Assembly: GCA_966211765.1 (NCBI GenBank)
Contig: CBIHOV010000023.1
Location: 62,001 to 126,000, forward strand
DNA from: Paraflavitalea sp966211765
GTDB lineage: Bacteria; Bacteroidota; Bacteroidia; Chitinophagales; Chitinophagaceae
DNA: 64,000 bases
Direction of reading: 5' to 3'
The position numbers were made by a program, and so were the translations under genes. The notes below the pieces were generated by a model. The model worked only from the letters and a program-made list of their open reading frames with translations, did not search any database and had not been told where the DNA came from. This document shows, one piece after another, positions 27,859 through 36,052 of the stretch. Position 1 is the first letter of the stretch. Every line of letters begins with the position of its first letter.

Positions 27859-27866
27859 TATATTTG
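27859..27866 (+). promoter_or_regulatory. candidate -7 promoter element
   Basis: TATATTTG is an exact TAnnTTTG match 26 bases before the ATG of the type B T9SS protein gene. No clear -33 TTG lies at the right distance, so support is partial. Confidence 0.4.
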
Positions 27867-27891
27867 TCAACCCCTAACCCAGCAATCGAGC

Positions 27892-30480
27892 ATGTCCCAT
27901 ACCGTAACCAAACGCCTTATCATCGTAGCTACGATCCTCTTTTTGGTGTCTAATTGCCTGGCGCAATCTGCCAGTTATAAACTTCGGTACACCTCCTCCC
28001 TGCGATGGCTTTCCTTCAAAGAACAAACAGCCACGAAAGACAAAGGGATGATCGTCGTAGGAATAGCGGGGCAGATCGATGATTCCTCCGACCTGATGAT
28101 CACAAAATTCGACGAATATGGCAGTACAGTCTGGAGCAAAGTATTTCCGTCGAGCGGCAGACTGCAAAACATGACCGTCATTGAAATGAGTGATGGCAAC
28201 ATAGCTGTTATATCCGATCTTGCTTTCGCTACAGCTGTTGGTTATAACTCCTATGTATTCGTAATGAAGCTCAATTGCCGCGGAGAACCACTTTGGACCA
28301 AAAGATACGCGCTGCCGGTAGCCGTTGGCTACAAATTGGTGCAGCCTGCAGGCCTTAAAGAGGGAAAGAATGGCGATCTCATCGTATCATTCCATTCAAC
28401 ACAAAGGGGCGACCTCATGTCGGCCATCATGAGGATCAACAATACAGGCAGCATGGTTTGGAGCAAAACGTTCACGGGCACAAATGCGGAATGTTATTAT
28501 ATTCCGGAGGCTTTTTATAAGAATAATAAAATATATGTATTAGGCCAGGAACATTATGTAGGCAATTTTATAACCCCCGTCAAGCGGCTGTTTAGCATGG
28601 TCCTTAATTACGACAATGGCGCGATAGAAAAACAGCAAGGATATATACTGGCTGAAATAATTGCCGGGCAAACCGTGTTGTATTCGCATCCGAAAATACA
28701 TTTTGACGCAGAACAATTGCTTGACAATACCTTTGCTTTATTCGGCATATTTTCCGATGGCACACAACAGACTTTCTACTATTACAAGCTCATTATAAAC
28801 GAGGATCTTTCGATCAAACAATCACAGGCTTACTCAACATCAACACGGATCGCCCTGCAGCGGTCCAAGATCACTGTATTCCCCAATGGACAGACACATA
28901 TTACCGGTCCCAACTATGAAAGTTTCACGCATTATTGGTATGGGGCCGACAAATCCAACAACACCATTTTCCAAAGAAAAACAAATTATGCAGGCAGCAT
29001 CCTTTTTAACGGAGACCAGGCATTTCCGCTTGAAGGAGATCGTTATGGATACCTTCTTAGTCATATTACATCCAACCGGTATGAAGTAGATATTGCCATG
29101 GTTCGTGACAATACCAGCAATATGACACCCTGCCTGGGAGTTGATACCTCTTTTGTTACGCAGGTTCCGTGGCAGTCATCCTTAACCAATTGGAGTTGGG
29201 CTACTGTAGAAGACAATAAAGTAGCCATAACAGACTACTCATTGGCAGGCGTAAACCTCAACATGTTCTCCTCGGAACTCTGTGCAACACCTAAACCCAA
29301 ATTGCTTTCCATCACCGGCGATGCAACGATCTGTACGGGCACATCAACCCCTTTCCTCTACCAGGCAAGGACCCTCAAAAAAGAGTTCAAACCCGTTCAA
29401 TGGAGCATGTCGCCCGGTTCCTATGAGGAGTTCAAAACATTGAACGACTCTACCATTTCCATTGTATTCAAAAATGCTGTTAGTGGCCCTTACCAGGTAA
29501 AACTTTATGCCAAAGGAGGCGATTGTTTGACAGCGGAAGACTCTTTAGAAATCCAGGTGTATCCTGCGCCCAATCTGCCCCACTCAATAACCATCTGTAC
29601 CCAGCCTGTGCAGGTCAATGCGGGCAATTGGTTTAAATCTTATCGCTGGCCTGATGGGTCTACTGGTCCCACTTTCACCATTACACAACCTGGTACGTAT
29701 GAAGTTGAGCTCGTTACCCAATGCAACGAGGTTGTCAGGCATACGATAAATGCATACTCCGGAAAGATCGGATTACAAAATAATATCAGCCTCTGTAAAT
29801 ACGACACCATCGAACTGAAAGCTCCAGCCGGATTCGTAGATTACTCCTGGGGCCCCGATTACAATATCATCCATTTATCCGATGAGGTCGTGAAAGTGTA
29901 TCCCGAGAAAGATACCATCTATGTACTTTCTTCCGAAACAGCGGACGGGTGCCAGTTAAAGGACACGGTAAAACTAAAGTTAAAAAGTTCCCCCTCCATA
30001 CATATCGGCAATGACACTACGATATGCATTGAAGGCGATCTCATCCTAAAAGCCAGTACGGGCTTCCCGGATTACCTATGGAGTACCGGGGCTACCACCA
30101 ACAGCATTAAGGTCACAAAACCAGGCGAATATATCGTGCGTGTTACCGCACCAAATGGCTGCGTGGCTTACGACACGATCCACCTCACCGCTAAGAATTG
30201 CCCACGCAGAATGAAATTGCCCAATGCTTTTTCGCCCAATAATGATGGTGCCAATGACCTGTTCAAACCTTCTGTACAGGGAACACTGGAGTATTTTGAG
30301 TTGACAGTATACAACAGATGGGGAGGTATTATATTTAAAACAACCAGTCCTGCCACCGGCTGGAATGGCGCTGTAGGCGGGGTGCAGCAAAACAGCGGCA
30401 CCTATATCTGGACCTGCCGTTATAAATTTAGAGGCGAGGCTGCCCAGGCAGAAAAAGGCAACCTCCTGCTCATCAGGTAA
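27892..30480 (+). CDS. large secreted protein with gliding-motility-type (CHU_C, type B) T9SS tail
   Basis: 862 aa with a signal peptide (RLIIVATILFLVSNCLAQ). The first 460 residues look like a beta-propeller of WD/Kelch-like sheets (repeated WSKVF/WTKRY strands); residues about 470-760 hold Ig/PKD-like modules with the recurring SYRWPDGSTG, YSWGPDYN and YLWSTGATT pattern typical of Bacteroidota surface proteins. The C-terminal about 90 residues form the type B sorting domain (LPNAFSPNNDGANDLFKP ... YNRWGGIIF ... WNGAVGG ... GTYIW). It should be secreted to the surface; it may act as an adhesin or matrix protein. Its last 8 bp overlap the convergent cutC gene. Confidence 0.88.
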   Translation: MSHTVTKRLIIVATILFLVSNCLAQSASYKLRYTSSLRWLSFKEQTATKDKGMIVVGIAGQIDDSSDLMITKFDEYGSTVWSKVFPSSGRLQNMTVIEMSDGNIAVISDLAFATAVGYNSYVFVMKLNCRGEPLWTKRYALPVAVGYKLVQPAGLKEGKNGDLIVSFHSTQRGDLMSAIMRINNTGSMVWSKTFTGTNAECYYIPEAFYKNNKIYVLGQEHYVGNFITPVKRLFSMVLNYDNGAIEKQQGYILAEIIAGQTVLYSHPKIHFDAEQLLDNTFALFGIFSDGTQQTFYYYKLIINEDLSIKQSQAYSTSTRIALQRSKITVFPNGQTHITGPNYESFTHYWYGADKSNNTIFQRKTNYAGSILFNGDQAFPLEGDRYGYLLSHITSNRYEVDIAMVRDNTSNMTPCLGVDTSFVTQVPWQSSLTNWSWATVEDNKVAITDYSLAGVNLNMFSSELCATPKPKLLSITGDATICTGTSTPFLYQARTLKKEFKPVQWSMSPGSYEEFKTLNDSTISIVFKNAVSGPYQVKLYAKGGDCLTAEDSLEIQVYPAPNLPHSITICTQPVQVNAGNWFKSYRWPDGSTGPTFTITQPGTYEVELVTQCNEVVRHTINAYSGKIGLQNNISLCKYDTIELKAPAGFVDYSWGPDYNIIHLSDEVVKVYPEKDTIYVLSSETADGCQLKDTVKLKLKSSPSIHIGNDTTICIEGDLILKASTGFPDYLWSTGATTNSIKVTKPGEYIVRVTAPNGCVAYDTIHLTAKNCPRRMKLPNAFSPNNDGANDLFKPSVQGTLEYFELTVYNRWGGIIFKTTSPATGWNGAVGGVQQNSGTYIWTCRYKFRGEAAQAEKGNLLLIR

Positions 30481-31216
30481 GGAGGAGATTACATATCCTG
30501 GCCAGTGCCACTTCATCCGGCAGGTATACATTACCATAGTCCAATACCAGCGGATTGGAGAAGGTCATCGGGTTGACCGTAGGTTTCCGCAAGGAACCAT
30601 GAAACTCCCAGGCACCTGTTTCCGCCCTTAGTTGTTGAATATTATCGGCTGTAATACCTGCGCCCGGCATAATGCTGATGCGGGTGCCGGCTTGCGCTAC
30701 CAATTTCTTTAATACAGGGATGGCATCCGGCGCACCACTAGCCTGTCCGGAGGTGAGGATGCGTTCACAGCCAGCAGATATGATGTCTTCCAGCGCCTGG
30801 TAAGGATCGGGCGTAGCATCAAAAGCCCGGTTGCAGGTCACCCCCATTGGGCCGGCCCATTCCACAAACTGCTTCAGTTTATCTACATCGATCTCTCCAT
30901 TGATCTTTTGCACACCAATGGAAATACCATCGCAACCCAGCTCCCTGCAAACAGCAATATCCGCCTTGAGCATGGCCAGTTCATCTTCATCATAATAATA
31001 GTTGCCACAACGTGGACGCAAAATGGGGTACAATTTAATACCGACTTTCTCCCGGGTACGTTTGATCACACCATAGCTGGGTGTGGTGCCGCCTTCCACG
31101 GGGTTATCGCACAGCTCTGCACGATACGCACCAAGCTTTTCGGCCAGTATGCAGGATTGTATATTGAAGGCGCAGAGTTCGAATCTAGCTTGAGGGGTCA
31201 TCATATTTTCAATCAT
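30473..31216 (-). CDS. cutC: CutC-family TIM-barrel protein
   Basis: 247 aa, the usual length. Family blocks are present: FELCAFNIQSCILAE, RAELCDNPVEGGTTPSYG, LYPILRPRCGNYYYD, DGISIGVQ, TCNRAFDATPDP, ERILTSGQA and IMPGAGIT. CutC was named for copper homeostasis in E. coli, but direct copper binding is poorly supported and the true activity is uncertain. Here its ATG overlaps the TAA of the glycosylasparaginase gene by one base (TAATG), so translation is coupled and it is the last gene of the long glycan operon, with no copper genes nearby. Cytosolic. Confidence 0.9.
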   Translation of the reverse strand: MIENMMTPQARFELCAFNIQSCILAEKLGAYRAELCDNPVEGGTTPSYGVIKRTREKVGIKLYPILRPRCGNYYYDEDELAMLKADIAVCRELGCDGISIGVQKINGEIDVDKLKQFVEWAGPMGVTCNRAFDATPDPYQALEDIISAGCERILTSGQASGAPDAIPVLKKLVAQAGTRISIMPGAGITADNIQQLRAETGAWEFHGSLRKPTVNPMTFSNPLVLDYGNVYLPDEVALARICNLLLT

Positions 31217-32238
31217 TAATAAATACTTTTTGCATGATACAACTTTTCTTCCGTATTGCTTTTCACCGCATAGGTAAAGCCTTTTTGCAAGGCATAAGCA
31301 CCAAATTCACCTGATTTGCTCAGTGCCAGAAAACCTACCTGGATATCTTTGGCTTTGCCGGGATTTCTTTTGATCAGTCTTTCCACCGCTTCTTTGCAGG
31401 CTGCTTCGGGTTTTCTTCCCTGCCGCATAAGCTCCACGATCAGGTGCGCCCCTACAATACGGATCACTTCTTCACCTACACCGGTAGCTGTAGCCGCTCC
31501 CACTTCCGGGTCCACATACAACCCGGCTCCAATGACCGGCGAATCGCCCACACGACCCTGCATCTTATAAGCCAACCCACTGGTAGTGCAGGCCCCGCTC
31601 ATCCTGCTACTGTTGTCAATGGCCAGCATACCAATGGTATCGTGGTTGTCGATACCACCAGGCATGGGATCTGTTTGCTTATTATAACTATAGGCTTTGT
31701 TTTCGATATTCATTACTGGCTCGTATTTCGAAGTCTTCAACCATTCCTTCCAGGCTTTTTCACTCTCGGGCGTCAACAGGTTCTCTTTCTTAAAACCATT
31801 GGCCAGGGCAAAGCGATGGGCCCCTTCTCCCACCAATATAATATGAGGTGTTTTTTCCATCACCAGCCGGGCCACCGATATGGGATGCATGATATGTTCC
31901 AGGCACATTACCGATCCGCAATTGTACCGGTCGTCCATGATACAGGCATCCAGCGTTACACGCCCATCCCTGTCGGGCAGGCCACCATACCCCACACTGT
32001 TGCCACGTGGATCAGCTTCCGGTACGCGCACTCCTGCCTCCACCGCATCCAGTGCATAACCATTTTTGGCCAGTATTTTCCAGGCAGCCCGGTTGGCTTC
32101 TGTACCCATATTCCAGGTAGAGACCACCACCGCTCCGCGCGCCTGTGCCTGATCCATGGCCGCCAGCGAAGCAGCGCCTGTCACCACACCAGCAGTGCCC
32201 AGGAGTGATTGTTGTAAGAATTTTCTGCGTGTAGACAT
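31216..32238 (-). CDS. N(4)-(beta-N-acetylglucosaminyl)-L-asparaginase (glycosylasparaginase), Tat-exported
   Basis: 340 aa with a Tat signal (TRRKFLQQSLLGTAGVVTGAASLAA). It is an Ntn-hydrolase precursor: the autoproteolysis site lies in GIDNHDTIGML, with Thr201 becoming the nucleophile of the beta chain; RMSGACTTSG and RVGDSPVIGAGLY are the substrate-binding blocks, with GDSP characteristic. The enzyme splits the GlcNAc-Asn bond left after N-glycoprotein breakdown. It follows the penicillin-acylase-like gene by 15 bp and overlaps cutC by 1 bp, placing it at the end of the glycan operon and hinting that glycoproteins or glycopeptides are among the substrates. Confidence 0.9.
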   Translation of the reverse strand: MSTRRKFLQQSLLGTAGVVTGAASLAAMDQAQARGAVVVSTWNMGTEANRAAWKILAKNGYALDAVEAGVRVPEADPRGNSVGYGGLPDRDGRVTLDACIMDDRYNCGSVMCLEHIMHPISVARLVMEKTPHIILVGEGAHRFALANGFKKENLLTPESEKAWKEWLKTSKYEPVMNIENKAYSYNKQTDPMPGGIDNHDTIGMLAIDNSSRMSGACTTSGLAYKMQGRVGDSPVIGAGLYVDPEVGAATATGVGEEVIRIVGAHLIVELMRQGRKPEAACKEAVERLIKRNPGKAKDIQVGFLALSKSGEFGAYALQKGFTYAVKSNTEEKLYHAKSIY

Positions 32239-32253
32239 GTCAGTTTATGTTTA

Positions 32254-34677
32254 TCATTTTACGGGATCAAGAGTAGTATGCTCTGCTGTTACCTGCCTGA
32301 CCTTTTCTTTTGAAAAATAAGCCGGGAAATATTCATCCCGCGCCCACATCTCCACCAGGTTTTTATACCACCGGCTTTCCGGATTGCCCGATTGCCCGGG
32401 CGCATTGATCATCAGGGTTTCGTCCCAATCACGGGTATCTGTTATATACCGGAAGCTGGCCCCATTACCCTGGTTATCCATATTGCCCGTAGCCCCTACC
32501 GTATGCCCGTAGCCTGCCCGTGGTTGCGGCCGTGTATTCAATTGTTGTTTATATGCTTCGTTCACCCATTCACTAAGCGGGTGAATGAATGTAATGTGCT
32601 TGTATTTCTCCTGCCCATACTGCCAGGTGGACAGTTGATCGCCCAATTGCTGCTTTAGTTTCACAATTGCACTATCAAAGGTTTGCTGTAGAAAATGATC
32701 CCTGCCCCTTGCCGGCTCTTTACCAAACTTTTCATCAGGATGCTGCAGCCATTCTATCAAACGGGTTGTTTGTATGGTCACTAATCCACTAACAGATGCA
32801 GGAACAAATAGCTGCTGTGCCTGCTGCATAAGTTCTCTTTCCCACTTATTGTAGATAGCTGCTCCAATGGAATTACGCCCCATAAAGAGATCCCATTGCA
32901 GCAATGCCTGCCTGGCTTGCTCGCCCAATGTATCCGCTACATGCAAATGTTCCAGTAAGGGAACCAATTCCCTGGCAGGCAATGAAACATAATCCGTTTG
33001 CAGCGCCTTCATTTTTTTCATATCCATGTTGGGCGCTGCTTTCAACACTTCTTCAATGCGCCTGGCACGATAAGCATCGGGCCAGGTAAACCCCATCGCT
33101 TCCGGGTATTTAAAATCTGGAGGAATAAGGTTTTCGTTCGCAGTAGCCCAGTAGCCTTTTGAAGCATTTGCCAGGTGAGGCCTTTCCTTCACCGGCAAAT
33201 AACCAGCCCACTCATACCGGCCATCGCCGGGAACAGGTACCAGGCCACTAAAATTCTTCCGCACAGGTATAATACCAATCACCTGCCAGCCCGTATTGCC
33301 TTTTTTGTCGGCCCATATCATATTCAGCGAAGGGATACGACTATAACTGCAAGCCTCCCGGAACATATTCCAATCCCTTGCCTGATCCATCCGTAAAGAT
33401 GAAAGATAAGGAGCCGCACCAGGTTCCAGCCAGGCAGCCCGCACAGCATAGGCCTTATGATGCAGGGAATCAATATAGGTAACAGGGCCATGCTGGGTAT
33501 ACCGGAGCCTCACTATACGGGAAGCGGTTCCTTTTACGGGGATTGTTTCTGTGATCTCCTTCATGTCAACCCAATGCCCCTGATAACGGTATTGATTTGG
33601 CTTTTGAGGATTGATGTCATATACGTATAAGTCCTCTGCATCTGTCTGGTGCACAGTGATGCCCCATGCGCCATGATCATTGTGCCCGATGGCCACGCCG
33701 GGAATAGCCGGCTCACCTCCTCCCATTACGTTCCAGCCCGGAGCAGAGAGATGAACAATATACCGCAAGGAAGGAAGAGATATCTTGCGGTGTGGATCGC
33801 TGGCCAGCATGGGATAACCGCTGGCCGTTCTGCTACCGCTTATTACCCAGTTATTGCTCCCTTCCATTGCTGCGCCAGGGGTCATAGCCAGGTCCTTCCC
33901 ACTGTTGATAACAGTATCATCAGGTAAGTGCATATTAGTACGGGCGGCGGTTACAATATCAGCTGCTGTAAAAAGCACCTCTTTTTTAAAAGCATGGTAC
34001 AGGGCAAGTATTTCTCTTGTTAAAAGTTCGCCACGAATAGTACTATCCATTTTCATGTCCGGATCGCCGGGATGCAACCACAACAATTCCTTTAATTTTT
34101 TTTCACCAATGCCAACAGTGGCTATACCATAGTCTAACTCTTCCGCTACATTCCCTAAAATGCCCTGGTGCCGGGAGATCACCACTTCGGGCGTCCAGGC
34201 GCCCGGCCGGATATGCAGCAACCGGAATTCAGCGGGTAGTTGTTCCGGATGTTTATTTGCTTCCTGAACATAGGCATTGATCCCTTCCGTAAAAGCAGTA
34301 ATAATTGCTGCGCCCTGTGCATGATAGTGATTCAATTCCTTATTCATATCGCCCCGGAATCTAAACAGGCGCGCGCTGATATCCCGTTGCAACTCACGTT
34401 CTCCCAATATGGCAGCCATCGTACCGGTGGCCTGCCTGCGCCATATTTCAAATTGGAACAGCCGGTCCTTAGCGGCGCAATAACCCTGTGCAAAGAAAAG
34501 GTCATGCTGGTTGGCAGCATATATATGATTGACACCCCATTGGTCCCGCAATACTTCCACCCGCGCGGACAATCCCTTTACCGATAAATGGTATTTATCC
34601 TGCGCAAAAAGAAGCTTACCGCAACAGATGATAAAAACAAACAACCAGCAAAGCCGGAAAAAGAATGAACGCTGCAT
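32254..34677 (-). CDS. penicillin-acylase-family Ntn hydrolase
   Basis: 807 aa with a signal peptide (to FAQ, about residue 25). Family features: VEVLRDQWGVNHIYA near the start of the alpha chain, AKDRLFQFEIWRR, then the spacer and the autoprocessing site with nucleophile Ser274 in GSNNWVISG, followed by SDPH, PGVAIGHNDHGAWGIT and NMIWADKKGN of the beta chain. Family members hydrolyse amide bonds of penicillin, acyl-homoserine lactones or cyclic lipopeptides. The substrate cannot be told from sequence; being in the operon between the sugar porter and the glycosylasparaginase, deacylation of an N-acylated sugar or peptide is possible. Periplasmic. Confidence 0.88.
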   Translation of the reverse strand: MQRSFFFRLCWLFVFIICCGKLLFAQDKYHLSVKGLSARVEVLRDQWGVNHIYAANQHDLFFAQGYCAAKDRLFQFEIWRRQATGTMAAILGERELQRDISARLFRFRGDMNKELNHYHAQGAAIITAFTEGINAYVQEANKHPEQLPAEFRLLHIRPGAWTPEVVISRHQGILGNVAEELDYGIATVGIGEKKLKELLWLHPGDPDMKMDSTIRGELLTREILALYHAFKKEVLFTAADIVTAARTNMHLPDDTVINSGKDLAMTPGAAMEGSNNWVISGSRTASGYPMLASDPHRKISLPSLRYIVHLSAPGWNVMGGGEPAIPGVAIGHNDHGAWGITVHQTDAEDLYVYDINPQKPNQYRYQGHWVDMKEITETIPVKGTASRIVRLRYTQHGPVTYIDSLHHKAYAVRAAWLEPGAAPYLSSLRMDQARDWNMFREACSYSRIPSLNMIWADKKGNTGWQVIGIIPVRKNFSGLVPVPGDGRYEWAGYLPVKERPHLANASKGYWATANENLIPPDFKYPEAMGFTWPDAYRARRIEEVLKAAPNMDMKKMKALQTDYVSLPARELVPLLEHLHVADTLGEQARQALLQWDLFMGRNSIGAAIYNKWERELMQQAQQLFVPASVSGLVTIQTTRLIEWLQHPDEKFGKEPARGRDHFLQQTFDSAIVKLKQQLGDQLSTWQYGQEKYKHITFIHPLSEWVNEAYKQQLNTRPQPRAGYGHTVGATGNMDNQGNGASFRYITDTRDWDETLMINAPGQSGNPESRWYKNLVEMWARDEYFPAYFSKEKVRQVTAEHTTLDPVK

Positions 34678-34688
34678 AGGGAGTATTT

Positions 34689-36041
34689 TTAATGAGGCGC
34701 CATAAATACCTCTTCCATTTCTTCCAGCGACCTGCCTTTCGTTTCTTTCACCACCTTCCAGCTAAAGAAGAAATTGGCAGCGCTGAAAAGGGCAAAGATC
34801 CAGAACAATACGGCCGGCCCTGCTGTAGTTAGCAGCCAGGGCACAAACTGACCCACTGCCCATACAGCCACCCACAACATCAGCGTACAAAAGGCCACCG
34901 CCTTTACCCGCACTTCGGTAGGGAAGACCTCATTGATGATGATCCACGTGATAGGCCCAAGCGAAAACGCAAAACAGGCAATATAAAAAAGCATCAGCAC
35001 CAATAGCAGCGGTGTTTTGGTATTACCCGTATAGAACAACAGGCCACACAATACCAGGGATAATACAATGCCAGCCAGTCCGGCTTTTAGCAATGACTTA
35101 CGGCCATACCTATCTACCAGTCTGATGGCAATAAAAGTAGCCAGCACATTTACTCCTCCGATGATCACCTGCAACAGCAGGGCATTGCTGCTGTCGAATC
35201 CTGCTGCTTCAAAGATCGAAGGCCCATAATAGATGATCGCATTAATGCCGGAGAATTGTTGTAATACCGCCAGCACCACACCGATCAGCAAGGGAAGGCG
35301 AATGGCCGGCAACCACAGGGAACTGGATTTTCCGTTGGCCTTGAGTGCTGCATTCGTCATCTCATACATTTCCTTTTCCACATCTTCCGGATCACGTATC
35401 ACCTGCATCACCAGTGCTGCCTTATCGGCCTTGCCCCGGCTCATGAGCCAGCGCGGACTTTCAGGTACTTTCGCCAGTAATACCAGGAACGCCAGGGATG
35501 GAAGCGCCATCACCAGAAACATGGGCCGCCATATCTCGGCCCGGCTAAACCATGCCAGGTCGATGCCGTCCAGCCAGGCATTGGAGGCATAGGCCAGCAC
35601 AATACCCACTGTAATCGCCAGTTGATAATAGGCTACCATCTGTCCGCGACGGGCAGCTGGAGCAAACTCCGTAATATACATGGGCGATATCACCGAAGCC
35701 ATGCCCACTCCTATACCACCAAGCATACGGCTTAGTACCAAAATAAAGACCGACGGCGCAAAGGCACAACCTACTGCCGACAGCAGGAACATCCAACCCG
35801 CCAGCAGGATCGTTTTCTTACGGCCGATACGGTCACTCAATATGCCGGTGATCAACACCCCGATGATGCAACCGATCAATCCACTGCTCACCAACCAGCC
35901 TTCCATGGCCGTATCCAGGCTAAACTGTTGTTTCAACGGCGTAATGGCGCCGGAAATAACAGCCGTATCAAACCCAAACAACAATCCGCCCATGGCAACG
36001 ATCAGGCACACAACCTGCTGACGAAAGCCTGCTATACTCAT
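34689..36041 (-). CDS. MFS sugar porter
   Basis: The ATG at 36041 is chosen over an upstream GTG inside the previous gene (450 aa). Twelve membrane helices and the sugar-porter signatures are present: GFDTAVISGA in helix 1, DRIGRKK between helices 2 and 3, PESPRWL before the central loop, QQFSGINAIIYYGPSIF in helix 7 (sugar-binding QQxxGxNxxxYY), DRYGRKSLL between 8 and 9, and a KETKGRSLEEME tail. It should import a hexose or similar monosaccharide by proton symport across the inner membrane. It is 11 bp downstream of the mannose-6-phosphate isomerase gene and fits as the uptake step for the sugars released by the GH88/lyase pair. Confidence 0.92.
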   Translation of the reverse strand: MSIAGFRQQVVCLIVAMGGLLFGFDTAVISGAITPLKQQFSLDTAMEGWLVSSGLIGCIIGVLITGILSDRIGRKKTILLAGWMFLLSAVGCAFAPSVFILVLSRMLGGIGVGMASVISPMYITEFAPAARRGQMVAYYQLAITVGIVLAYASNAWLDGIDLAWFSRAEIWRPMFLVMALPSLAFLVLLAKVPESPRWLMSRGKADKAALVMQVIRDPEDVEKEMYEMTNAALKANGKSSSLWLPAIRLPLLIGVVLAVLQQFSGINAIIYYGPSIFEAAGFDSSNALLLQVIIGGVNVLATFIAIRLVDRYGRKSLLKAGLAGIVLSLVLCGLLFYTGNTKTPLLLVLMLFYIACFAFSLGPITWIIINEVFPTEVRVKAVAFCTLMLWVAVWAVGQFVPWLLTTAGPAVLFWIFALFSAANFFFSWKVVKETKGRSLEEMEEVFMAPH

Positions 36042-36052
36042 GAATAAATAAT

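Noticed and set aside
31444..32208. Plus-strand open frame of 254 codons
   Set aside because: Antisense to the glycosylasparaginase gene, whose catalytic motifs are intact; the frame's translation has low-complexity His-rich composition typical of a shadow.
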